From Dunaliella salina (Eukaryota; Chlorophyta; Chlorophyceae; Chlamydomonadales; Dunaliellaceae): a stretch of DNA of 10,317 bases. Under the pieces are notes generated by a model. The model made no database searches. It was not told where the DNA came from and was given only the letters and a program-made list of their open reading frames with translations. Location: positions 438,197-448,513 of the forward strand of contig MU069480.1 in the NCBI GenBank assembly GCA_002284615.2, written 5' to 3'. Position numbers and translations under genes: made by a program. Below are positions 1 to 7,659 of this stretch, piece after piece (position 1 is the first letter of the stretch; each line of letters opens with the position of its first letter).

Positions 1-21
1 CCCTTTTTGCCTTGCTTCCAG
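1..21 (+). other. Probable 3' splice acceptor (polypyrimidine tract + CAG)
   Basis: The first 21 bases are pyrimidine-dominated and end in TTGCTTCCAG. The following base starts GTG CGC ACC in the long open frame. This is the expected form of an intron 3' end before an exon and would explain why the long frame has no ATG. The branch point would lie outside the window. The reading frame is also open across these bases, so continuous coding cannot be excluded. Confidence 0.5.
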
Positions 22-1665
22 GTGCGCACCAGGAAAGGGTCTCAAGAGCAGCTGCAGCCACAGCAGCATGGGGCCCCTCTTTGGCCTAGTACGACCAATC
101 CTCCCTCCCCAGGCTCTGCGCATCCTCCCCTTTTGTCCCTCCCTCCCGGAGCCAGCCCAGGCATCACCCCTTCTGCCACAAACGTCTTGGGCACAGACAG
201 AAAACAGGACAGGCCATCTTCTTTTATCACAAGTGCCTCAGGCACAAAGGGCAAGCAGGGTAGACAGGGGGGCCACGCCAGCAGCCCGTTGCCCCTCCAC
301 CATGTCCCTCTCAGCTCCAGCAACTCGGACAAAGCAGGCAGCTCCAGTGGTTCCCTGCCACTGCACTTGTGTCCCAGCCCTGGCTTTGTTAGCTCAGGAG
401 ATGGAGTCCACCCTGCTGGTTTAAAGCCTCCTCAGGCTGCTCTCTCTCCAAGGTCCCTAGCTCAATCACACAAAGATCATGCCACGCACACCACCAGCGC
501 TGCCTCCCTGCCTTCCCCTCCACCTGCCACTGACACACCCACTGCGCCTTGCAGTCCGCGGCAGCGCAACCAACATGCTGGTCAGGGCCCCCGTCATGCT
601 GATCCTTCTGCCGCAGTAGATCCCCACAAGTCCAGCAGACTTGCAGGGACTCCACAACCTAGTGCCTGCGTTGGTGCTAGCTCCGCTTCCCCTTCTCCTT
701 CTGCTTCTGCTGGGAGCAGTCCAGCGCCCCCCACGCCTGCCCCTCACACATCACTCGGCACTCAGGAGGAGGCCAGCAGGATACTGGCAAGCAGCAGCAC
801 AGAGGTAAGCAGGCTGGCAAGCATCAACAGGGAGGAGGCAAGCAAGCTCCTGGCAAGCAAGCAAGCGCAGCTTGAGGCGCTCCAGCGGAGGCTCCTGGCA
901 CAGCAGCAGCAGCAGCCCCGCCAGCAACAGCAACGCCCACCACCACAACAGCTCCTGGCACAGCAGCAGCAGGGCCGGCAGCAGCAACCGCTGCAGCAGC
1001 AGCCACACCAGCAACAGCAACAGCAACAGCAACCACCACCGCAACAACAGCAACTGCAACAACCGCTACCGCCACCGCAACAACAACAACAGCAACAACA
1101 ACAATCACAGCAAAGGTTGGCAGAGCATTCCGTTCAGCAGCAGCATGCTCATTCCGACCAGGGTGGCCCCCCACAACAGAACGGCAAGCACCGGCATCTT
1201 TACAGTTCAAGGGCCCAGTGCGCCCCGGGCTCACACCGAAATCGCGATCAGTGTGAACCAGGCACAATTTCCCGAGGGCCCCGGGCGCATGGCTCTCGGA
1301 CCAAAATGCAGGAAGATTCATCAAGCCAAACTTCTAAGCCCAAGCGGAGCAGTGCAGAGCCTGGCGACAGCGGCAGCCTTGGCGCATCCCAGGATGTATC
1401 ATCAAGCCCTTCTGAGCCTATGCCAAATAGCGCAGAGCCTGCTGACAGCGGCAGCGGCATCAAGGTCTCCTTCCACCAACCCCATGCCCCACAGAGCGTG
1501 TCAACAGCAGCAGCGGCATCAAGCCCTTCTCCCATCGAGCCCAAGCCAAACAGCGCAGAGCCTGCCGCCAGCGGCAGCCTTGGTGCATCCCAGGAACTGG
1601 ACCTGGTGACTGGCATCGCTGATGACCTGTTGCAGCAATTGCGCTCTGAGGGGTTAGGGCCCTAA
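22..1665 (+). CDS. 3' terminal exon of a polyQ / Ser-Pro-rich low-complexity protein (partial)
   Basis: This frame is open from the window edge to TAA at 1663-1665 (552 codons counted from position 7). No ATG begins it, and a pyrimidine tract ending in CAG at 19-21 suggests the visible exon starts at 22, so the N-terminus lies upstream. Residues below are numbered from position 7. About 1-250 are Ser/Pro/Ala/Thr-rich and look disordered. About 252-305 are rich in Ala, Leu, Glu, Lys and Arg and could form a helix or coiled coil (LEALQRRLLAQ is visible). About 299-374 are glutamine-rich with Pro and His interruptions. About 438-535 hold three copies of a SAEPxxSGS repeat. The last residues include IADDLLQQLRSEG. 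Repeat units differ by multiples of three bases and often at third codon positions, which supports translation in this frame. I recognise no catalytic or binding domain and cannot name the protein. PolyQ regions occur in many transcription cofactors and RNA-binding proteins, but that is not evidence of function here. Confidence 0.62.
   Translation: MRTRKGSQEQLQPQQHGAPLWPSTTNPPSPGSAHPPLLSLPPGASPGITPSATNVLGTDRKQDRPSSFITSASGTKGKQGRQGGHASSPLPLHHVPLSSSNSDKAGSSSGSLPLHLCPSPGFVSSGDGVHPAGLKPPQAALSPRSLAQSHKDHATHTTSAASLPSPPPATDTPTAPCSPRQRNQHAGQGPRHADPSAAVDPHKSSRLAGTPQPSACVGASSASPSPSASAGSSPAPPTPAPHTSLGTQEEASRILASSSTEVSRLASINREEASKLLASKQAQLEALQRRLLAQQQQQPRQQQQRPPPQQLLAQQQQGRQQQPLQQQPHQQQQQQQQPPPQQQQLQQPLPPPQQQQQQQQQSQQRLAEHSVQQQHAHSDQGGPPQQNGKHRHLYSSRAQCAPGSHRNRDQCEPGTISRGPRAHGSRTKMQEDSSSQTSKPKRSSAEPGDSGSLGASQDVSSSPSEPMPNSAEPADSGSGIKVSFHQPHAPQSVSTAAAASSPSPIEPKPNSAEPAASGSLGASQELDLVTGIADDLLQQLRSEGLGP
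901..1125 (+). repeat. CAG/CAA trinucleotide tract encoding polyglutamine
   Basis: A degenerate trinucleotide tract made of CAG and CAA codons, broken by proline (CCN), histidine (CAC) and arginine codons. The CTCCTGGCA nonamer (Leu-Leu-Ala) occurs just before it at 892-900 and again at 952-960, suggesting internal duplication of a Leu-Leu-Ala-Gln(n) block. Mixing of CAG with CAA and the non-Gln interruptions are features that usually make such tracts less prone to slippage than pure CAG runs. The tract leaves all other frames open too (Ser/Asn, Ala/Thr, and Leu, Val or Cys on the reverse strand), and those are artefacts of the repeat. Confidence 0.85.
1318..1608 (+). repeat. Three in-frame SAEP repeat units inside the polyQ protein
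   Basis: Units start at 1318, 1399 and 1516, each with (T/G)CATCAAGCC. The spacings of 81 and 117 bp are both multiples of three. Each encodes Ser-Ser-rich lead, a Pro-Lys/Met-Pro stretch, then SAEP(G/A)(D/A)SGS; units 1 and 3 continue with LGASQ. Unit 2 diverges after SGS and carries an extra Gln/His/Ala-rich insertion. Several differences are at third positions (AGT/AGC, GGC/GGT), as expected for a translated repeat. Confidence 0.75.
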
Positions 1666-1985
1666 AAGAGCTTGGGTTACAGTGCTGCATCAGCGATGGG
1701 CCAAGCCTTTGGTTGCAGCAGCGTGTTGCTGATGACCTGTTGCAGCAGTTGCGCTCCAGTAGGGTCCTTGGAGAGTTGTGGCTGCAGAGCTGCATCAGGG
1801 ATGGGCCAAGTCTGTGGCTGTGGCAGCGTATTGCTGATGGCTTGGGGCAGCAGTTGTGCTCTGCATAGGGTCCCGGAAGATTTTTGGCCGCAGCACTCAC
1901 CAGCGGTGGGCCAAGCCTTTGGCTGCAGCAACATGTTGCTGATGCCATCAGTGGTGGGCTGTCGCAGCCATCGCACTCCATGGGG
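1615..1985 (+). repeat. ~105-bp degenerate tandem array crossing the stop codon
   Basis: The anchor (A/G)TTGCTGATG or ATCGCTGATG recurs at 1615, 1725, 1830 and 1935, giving periods of 110, 105 and 105 bp. A second anchor, GATGGGCCAAG or GGTGGGCCAAG, recurs about 20-30 bp before the later anchors. The fourth unit decays by about 1985. A 105-bp unit would encode 35 residues in register; the first interval is 5 bp longer, which changes frame, and the TAA of the CDS lies in that first unit. The reverse strand is also open through the array, with a 35-residue period. Confidence 0.75.
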
Positions 1986-2067
1986 TAAGAATCCTGGTGG
2001 TGGTGCTGCTGCAGCAGTTCTGGTCAAGACTTTCCTGCGCAGCAGCATTATTGATGATGTGGGTTAG
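1666..2067 (+). other. In-frame open tract downstream of a single TAA stop
   Basis: Past the TAA at 1663-1665, the same reading frame stays open for 133 codons to TAG at 2065-2067. It reads the tandem array as Cys/Ser/Gly-rich sequence (for example MGQAFGCSSVLL) and ends in SSIIDDVG. It could be 3' UTR made of repeats, a former coding extension lost by a stop or the 5-bp length change, or rarely a readthrough product. Repeat arrays stay open by chance when one unit lacks a stop, so the coding case is weak. Confidence 0.3.
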
Positions 2068-3517
2068 GAACTGCAGCTGTCCATGTGCTGATTAGGTGCA
2101 AGCCGTGAGAGATACCTCAGAATTATGACGATTTAGCCCATTTGGGTTAGTTGTAGCAGGGGATTGCACGGCCAGGGGACAGCATTTTTGCACCATGTCA
2201 ACCTTGTCAGAAATAGGAAGAGCTGCTTTGACCTTGAAGCCTGTATAGATACTAGGACACCTCTGTTTCTTTTCGCGTGTCTTGTGTTGACGGTTTTGGC
2301 TATCCAGGGACGTACATGCATGTATTCACCGTGCAGAAAGCAGGAATGTGTTGAATTTGTTACGTGAGAGACTGCTCTTTAGAACCGTGTGAAACGGAAA
2401 CCTTGACGTGTTCCTCTTGCCAGGCTGCAGCGCTGCACTTCTGTGTTCCCCTCGTGTGAAGCCATGTTCCGATACTTGTTCTCTTCCCCCATCTACTTAC
2501 GAGATTGCCAAAAAAACATGTAGTACCATACATTTGTGCAAGCGGTTGCTCTGTCCTTTCTTTCTTACTGCATTTGAACACCTGTCTTAGCTGCAAAAGT
2601 AGTACCCAACCCGGTTCATCTCTTTTCCGGCGTACGGAGTATACTTAGTTTCAAACATCTCTGTGGACTCTTGCTTCTCTTGAAGCTGTATCACCAGGGC
2701 ATGGTCTTCCCTTTTCCTTACCTCACGCGGCCAGTTTTCGGTGGGCGGTGTCTTACTGTTTGAGGTGTAGCTCCTCCCACACACATCTGGAGTGTGATGG
2801 GCACATGGAGCTTATGAAAGACTGGGAAGAGGAAATGAAAGCCGCTCAGGTGTGTAGAAGGTTTCAAAAAAAGGCGTTATGGGCGTCGTGATGCAACCTG
2901 GAAAGACCCAGCACTTTGCATTGACAAAAATAGTGGAGCTGCTTCACCACGGAAAGCAGACTCTGCTTGCTTTGCCTGCATATTCACGTTTGCTGGCACC
3001 GCGGTGCTGAAAAGGCTGCTTTCTTGGTGAAGCTTGCAGAGCTGAACTGCTTTCCATTCATACGCTTTCCGTTCAGTTTCAATTTCATGAGGTCTTCATC
3101 TGCTCACTTGTTTTTGTTCGTGGTGCATTCCTGTTTCAATTTCCAGGTGGACAGCTCCTTTCTGAAAATTGATTCATGTATGACTCATTTGGAACCATTG
3201 CTTTAGTTGGGGTCCTCCAAGTTTTTTCGTTTCAAACTTGCTTGACGACATTGGATTCTCAATCTCAAAAATACCACACCATACCATGGTATTTCCCCAT
3301 GGGATTGACCTTGTTCTCTCTGAGTTCGTGTACTTCATTTAAAGGTTGGGCATCCAAACTTTCTGGTGGAGGAGTTTTGTCTTTGCAAACATTGTTAAGC
3401 TTTTGTAGCACTTGGTGAGGACACAGCGATCCACTGGTTGCGATGGGGGGTGACCTTCGGCCAGGTCGTTTTCCGTGGCTGATCAGCTTGTGGCTGGTTT
3501 CAGCCAGCCAAAAATAA
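2068..3517. other. AT-richer non-coding stretch, no recognisable gene
   Basis: No frame here gives a recognisable protein; the ORFs present are 60-80 codons and overlap one another on both strands. The first part may be 3' UTR of the upstream gene. A minus-strand open frame ending at 2587 (about 75 codons, with TENWPREVRKRE and ending VGYYFCS) has protein-like composition and includes a donor-like GAG/GTAAGG, but matches no family I know. A perfect 12-bp palindrome ATACCATGGTAT lies at 3281-3292. Confidence 0.5.
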
Positions 3518-3632
3518 ATCCATAAGGTAAAGTTGCAACACCATTAGGCAGCTGTAATCCGACCTGTCCAATTGGAAACAATCTAAAACATTGCTAGAAG
3601 CTCGGACACAGCATCTCAGGCAAGCAAACAAG
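3518..3632 (+). repeat. Degraded copy of the SINE-like dispersed repeat
   Basis: The stretch starts with AAGGTAAAGTTGCA, contains GGCAGCTG, and then matches the second unit of the 4037-4525 element over about 48 bases without a gap, around (A)AACATTGCT...CACAGCAT(C/G)TCA(A/G)GCA. I count about 35 of 48 identical. The middle is shortened relative to the better copy. No target-site duplication is visible, so the ends are approximate. Confidence 0.5.
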
Positions 3633-4023
3633 AATACTTGGCTAATGCTAAAACATCAGCTTGGTTCATGATGGAACCCTACCTAAACCAGAGATTTCCT
3701 TTTCGTCATAACCTTGGCAACTGATATGGCACGGAAGTCCTCCAAGGAACACTTTTTCCCAAAGTTTAGTTGTCTGTACTACTTGGTGTGCATGTGCCCA
3801 GCCTTGGACTGCGTAACCTTTCAGATTTGCAGGGTTTACACAATAAGCCATAAGTCATAATGTGCAACTGCTAGGCTGTGAGTTAAAAAAGCTGCAATGT
3901 GCAGGTTGGAAATTGAAAGCAGGGTATGTAGCTTGCTGCATGTAACGACTGCCTGTGCAGTATTGCAGTACCAAAGATGGGGAATCTCGGGTTCGAGTGA
4001 ACTTGCAGCAATTCAAGAGAACA

Positions 4024-4538
4024 TACAGGATGAAAGTCTACCTGAGGTAAGGTAAGGTTACATTGCTATATCCGCCTACGAGGGCAGCTGAGCGGAAACA
4101 CAGACCTGGAACTAGACAAGTCGACAAAAAAATGCGTATAGAAATGTCAACTGTTGAGGAACATGCGCTCAAAGTACCACATAAAGCAGAGGTTCTCCAA
4201 GTAAGGTAAGGTGAGGTTACATCGCTTTATCTGCCTACAAGGGCAGCTGAGCAGAGACTTAGAGGCCTGTAACCAGACCAATTTCAGCAAAAATGAAAGC
4301 ATTGCTCAAAAGTCAGGCACAGCATGTCAAGCATGCAGACACTTCTCCAAGTAAGCACAAGTAAGCACTGAGAAAATGGCGCAAGAAGTCTTGACCTGAA
4401 TGCTCATATGTTTGACTCGAAACTCTAGATATTCAGAGATTAAGTGCAAGGAGAGAAATGGTCAGATGCAGATTTGCATGATGTTTGGTAAACAGTTTCC
4501 TCGAAACTCCAAAACCCTATTGCATTACAGGATGAAAG
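4024..4538 (+). mobile_element. SINE-like repeat with 13-bp flanking direct repeats (element body 4037-4525)
   Basis: TACAGGATGAAAG occurs at 4024-4036 and again at 4526-4538. The body between them aligns with an inverted relative at 7364-8832, and homology stops right at the second direct repeat (after CCCTATTGCA). The 13-bp copies therefore look like a target-site duplication of the length typical of LINE-mobilised insertions. The body has two tandem units of about 150 bp, each opening with AAGGTAAGGT, then GGCAGCTGAGC, and closing with TTCTCCAAGTAAG near 4195 and 4349. A non-repeated 3' part follows (GAATGCTCA...TGCAGATTTGCATGATG). There is no poly(A) tail and no clear tRNA-type box A/box B pair. 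GGGCAGCTGAGCGG is faintly like a Ser/Leu-tRNA box A. No protein is encoded. It is not a family I recognise. Confidence 0.6.
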
Positions 4539-5340
4539 ACATACCCGTTCAGAGAAAGCTCAAAGAAATTGTGTTTAGTTTAAGAGTCAGGGAAAAGGGA
4601 AAAGGAATGACTATGCTGTTAGACATCATCCGACAGCATTGATTAAGGGAAGGACCCACTTGCTCAAGGCAAATTCTCACCGCCAGGACCATGAAGAAAT
4701 CACTAACTACAAATTTGTCGCGAAGACACACTGTGGCACTCAGGTCCAAGAGGACTTCAAAAAGTTCTTTGAACATCTCAGATGCCTGCCTGCACGCTCG
4801 CAGAGGACAAATCCATGAGGAAATCACAATGCGCTGTGAACTTGTCATGATGCCTGCCTGCACTCTTTGCACTCTTTTAAGCACGCTTGGCCTGTCATGT
4901 TTTCTAAATCAATATACCTGCAAGGTCAACTTTCCTTTGCATATCAGTTGCGATCTTTCTTTTCGCGTTTCTTTTGCTTCACTTAATAACTGAGCAGCCA
5001 AACCACATGGCAGAAGGCTGAATACTGATGTCACCTTGCATGAGAACACTCTCAGACAGTCAAGGCTTGACTGCTTGTCACTATTGGCGGCTCTCGAGGC
5101 ACATCGTCAGGTAGGTCACCCTGCTCCTTCTCTGCCTTTGAGCAAGGGCCCTTGGCTACTAATAGCTCCAGTCGTTTTTGGAGAAGCCATAATGCTGCTC
5201 AAGAAGCCTCGAACCTTGCCTGGCAAGCATGGCTCGTGTGCGAGCATTTGCACATCAACACCAAATAATGCACCACCTCCATACATGCTTATGGCTGTCC
5301 AAGACATATGTCATCCCGAGAGGCATGTTTGCAAGTCCGG
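4539..5340. other. Unassigned stretch with one protein-like open frame
   Basis: No gene is recognised. A plus-strand frame open at 4579-4818, without a usable ATG, has balanced protein-like composition (ALIKGRTHLLKANSH, then FVAKTHCGTQVQEDFKKFFE) and ends TGA at 4816-4818. It could be an old exon or element remnant. GATGCCTGCCTGCAC occurs twice (about 4781 and 4850), and CATGA(A/G)GAAATCAC twice (about 4690 and 4815), showing local duplication. A plus-strand ORF at 5036-5374 is of ordinary chance length. Confidence 0.35.
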
Positions 5341-5344
5341 TTTA

Positions 5345-5427
5345 GGCCATTCCTTATCTTCAGCAGGGGATTGAGATAGACAATCCCCTTTTTTTATTGA
5401 GATAGACAAGATCATTGAGGAATGGCC
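5345..5427 (+). repeat. Nested hairpins and a short tandem repeat
   Basis: The outer arms GGCCATTCCT (5345-5354) and AGGAATGGCC (5418-5427) are exact inverted repeats. Inside, GGGGATTG (5366-5373) and CAATCCCC (5381-5388) form a perfect 8-bp stem with a 7-base loop, followed by seven T at 5389-5395. ATTGAGATAGACAA occurs at 5370-5383 and again at 5396-5409. The stem plus T-run resembles a bacterial intrinsic terminator, but the context is eukaryotic. A T-run of this kind could stop RNA polymerase III if a Pol III unit were present. Confidence 0.5.
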
Positions 5428-5527
5428 ATTGCAGGAATGGCTACTGCATTTCTTGAGATCCATGCTTGGAGTCAGAACCTCCACTCCTTCTTGAAGTATT
5501 TCAAGAGAGTATGGGATAAAGCCTCAC

Positions 5528-5556
5528 CAGCTCAATTGGTTTAGAGCTTGTGCTTC
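5528..5556 (+). other. tRNA 5'-half-like fragment (D-arm / box A)
   Basis: CAGCTCAATTGGTTTAGAGC is nearly the standard D-stem, D-loop and box A of many eukaryotic tRNAs. The expected anticodon arm and a GGTTCGANTCC box B do not follow within the normal distance, so it is not a tRNA gene. It may be the head of a decayed tRNA-derived SINE, a tRNA fragment, or chance. Confidence 0.3.
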
Positions 5557-5559
5557 CAT

Positions 5560-7363
5560 TTTATAATTCACTCCTTCAATGCAACAGTCCTCTCCTCCGC
5601 GGAGTTTTCCATGCAGATATCTCTCTAGCTCCAGGAACTCTCCTTGTTGGACTGCTCAATTGTTAACTGCCATGAACGGCTTACATCATGCGCAAGCTTT
5701 CCAGCAGAAGGTACGTTCTGCCGACCCTGTGAATTCGTCAAGTCAACTGCTTGTAAATCTCAGGTCTTGTCCTCTGGCTTACTGGCCCAGTCCGGGAGAT
5801 AATTCTTATCTTCTTGTCATCCACAATAATTATTATTTTATTGTCATCCGCGAGAGCTCAACAGCAAACAGTTTACTTATCACCACTGGAGTGCAATTCC
5901 AACCGAGAATGCATGCATCACCTGCACCAAGCTGGTCTGCGTTGCGTGAATGCGGGTTTGAACACTGCAATCCATAGTTCCAAGCAGCTGTTAGATTTCA
6001 GAATGCCTCCCTTGCCTGCAACAGCATAACTTAACGTCAGGTGTCCCAAGCTGATGGCATGAGTAATATTTCTAGGAAGTGCTGGGCATCAGAGATCATA
6101 TCTGCATTTGCCAAACTTTCAGTGAGGGATTAGACAGGCGCAACTGCTCCAAACAATGCGTTTATTCAGGCCAGCCTATTGGGTTAAAGGTATTGCGGTT
6201 GATTTACGGAAGAGGCATAGGAGCGCGTTGCCAATTGAGGATCAGGCTAAATACGGTAGTCATTTCAACAAGTCAGCCAAGTACCACAATTGGATTCCCC
6301 TCCCCTTCAGGGATAATACTGCTTTTGGCAAGCCCCTCCATACTCCCAAGTATTTATGTCTGGACTTGGGTAGGCATATGCAGAGATTACTTGCTTCCGT
6401 TTGCACACCCACAAACTTTGAGTTTAAACTTCTCATTGGCATGGACATGCACCTCGACGTGATTATGTACTCTGGAACAATGGCAGGATGAAAAAGATGA
6501 CGCTTTCCTCTGCTCTTGCAACTTCCTCTGTTGTCTAAGAAGAAAGTATGCAGATCTGTTGGCTGCCTTTTCTGTACGCAGGATAGTGTTAGATTATACA
6601 GGCTCTTTCTATTTATCTGATGCTTGCTCTCTGGGTGTAGCCCGTTTTTTTTCCAAAACCAACATACTGAGACTTATTGTTTCAACACACCGAGCAGCTA
6701 AACTATCTGGCTGAAGGTTATGTTCCCTTATAAACATATCACCTGCTTTTCTTACACCGTGCCCATATGCTCTTACCTGGACCCCCCTAAGCACATTGTT
6801 CCGGATGTGGCTCTTGCCAGACCTTTTGTCCATGCCTCGAAAGTCGGGCAAGCTTCTTGAGACTACTCAATTTCCGTGGCCTCCCATTGCTCTGGGAGGG
6901 GCATAGAGGATCAGGCCTGGCAACCATGTGCCAAAGCTGAGTATGTCTTGTATATGAAGAGTAAGTGCTGTGCTGTATCATGCAGGAGTGCAGCAGTGAA
7001 CAGCAAAACCAGAATCCCAGCATCTCTTGTCCTACGTTGGATGGTTAAATCCAACCCTGGACGTTGAACGTCCTCAATGATCTGTGCTCCCAGGTTGGTG
7101 AGGTGTGTGTGATCCTGATTTCGCACGACAACCTCACCCTTGTCACGAACAGGCTAGCAATTAGTCGTTTTGACTGAAGGCCTTCTCATACGTGTAACCT
7201 GTAGTCTGTGACTAGCGAGCTACTTGGGCCTCACCAAAGGACCCTCCAAAGCAAGGGCTAATGAGGATAAAGCAAAATTCTACAGTGGACACTTTGAGCG
7301 TGGAGCTTCGCATGAGCATGTGCTTTTAGGCTATCGCTGCCTGAAACCTCCTCTCATGAAACA
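5560..7363. other. Long unassigned stretch, no confident gene
   Basis: I recognise no gene in this interval. Two open frames have somewhat protein-like composition. One is plus strand 6156-6491 (111 codons; contains ALPIEDQAKYGSHFNKSAKYH and LCLDLGRHMQRLL). The other is minus strand 6609-6851 (80 codons; contains SGKSHIRNNVLRGVQ, with a good donor-like CAG/GTAAGA right after VQ, then LQPDSLAARCVETISLSML). Neither matches a family known to me. Direct TTGTCATCC copies flank an AT-rich AATAATTATTATTTTA near 5814-5850. A short segment near 6690-6718 resembles 4990-5018 in the same orientation. Confidence 0.4.
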
Positions 7364-7659
7364 TTGCAATAGGGTTTTTGAATTTCCAAGAAAAGTGTGC
7401 TGAGCATCATGCAATCTGCATCTCACCATTTATCTCCTGCACTTGGTGGCTGGATACCTGGAGTCTCAAGTCAAACATTTGAGCATTCCGGTTAGGCTGG
7501 GGTCACACTATAATTCATTACGCATTTAATTAACTTCCATAATTACGCTCCGTACTTAACTATCTCCCTAATTAAGTCGGGCGCGGTCGCACCGGTCATT
7601 TGCGTAATTACGCAAATCAATAATCAACCACACCAAGTTAAATTACACTCGTATAAAGG

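Noticed and set aside
751..1324. Long minus-strand ORFs (Leu/Trp-rich and Val/Ala-rich) opposite the polyQ tract
   Set aside because: They are the antisense reading of CAG/CAA repeats, with biased mono-residue composition and no start or domain evidence.
872..1609. Plus-strand Ser/Asn/His-rich ORF of 245 codons
   Set aside because: It is the AGC/AAC frame of the same trinucleotide tract; the SAEP repeats and synonymous changes favour the other frame.
1460..1981. Minus-strand 173-codon ORF with a 35-residue Cys/Arg/Leu repeat
   Set aside because: Openness follows from the 105-bp period, a multiple of three, once one unit lacks stops. It runs antisense to the CDS end with no promoter or splice evidence. 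It cannot be fully excluded.
3940..4010. GGGTTCGAGTG near 3988 as a tRNA box B
   Set aside because: No matching box A or acceptor/T-stem pairing at tRNA spacing, so not a tRNA gene.
4045..4365. CRISPR-like array from the repeated AAGGTAAGG units
   Set aside because: Only two diverged ~150-bp units with no constant short repeat and spacer pattern.
4400..4642. 80-codon ORF starting inside the SINE-like repeat
   Set aside because: The first half is repeat sequence whose inverted relative contains stops and indels in the same frame, so it is not a conserved protein.
5366..5395. Bacterial-type intrinsic terminator
   Set aside because: All other evidence is eukaryotic and no gene ends just upstream.
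5940..5975. GGGTTTGAACACTGCAATCC as a box B partner of the 5528 fragment
   Set aside because: The distance of about 420 bp is too great for a tRNA promoter, and the T-arm does not pair.
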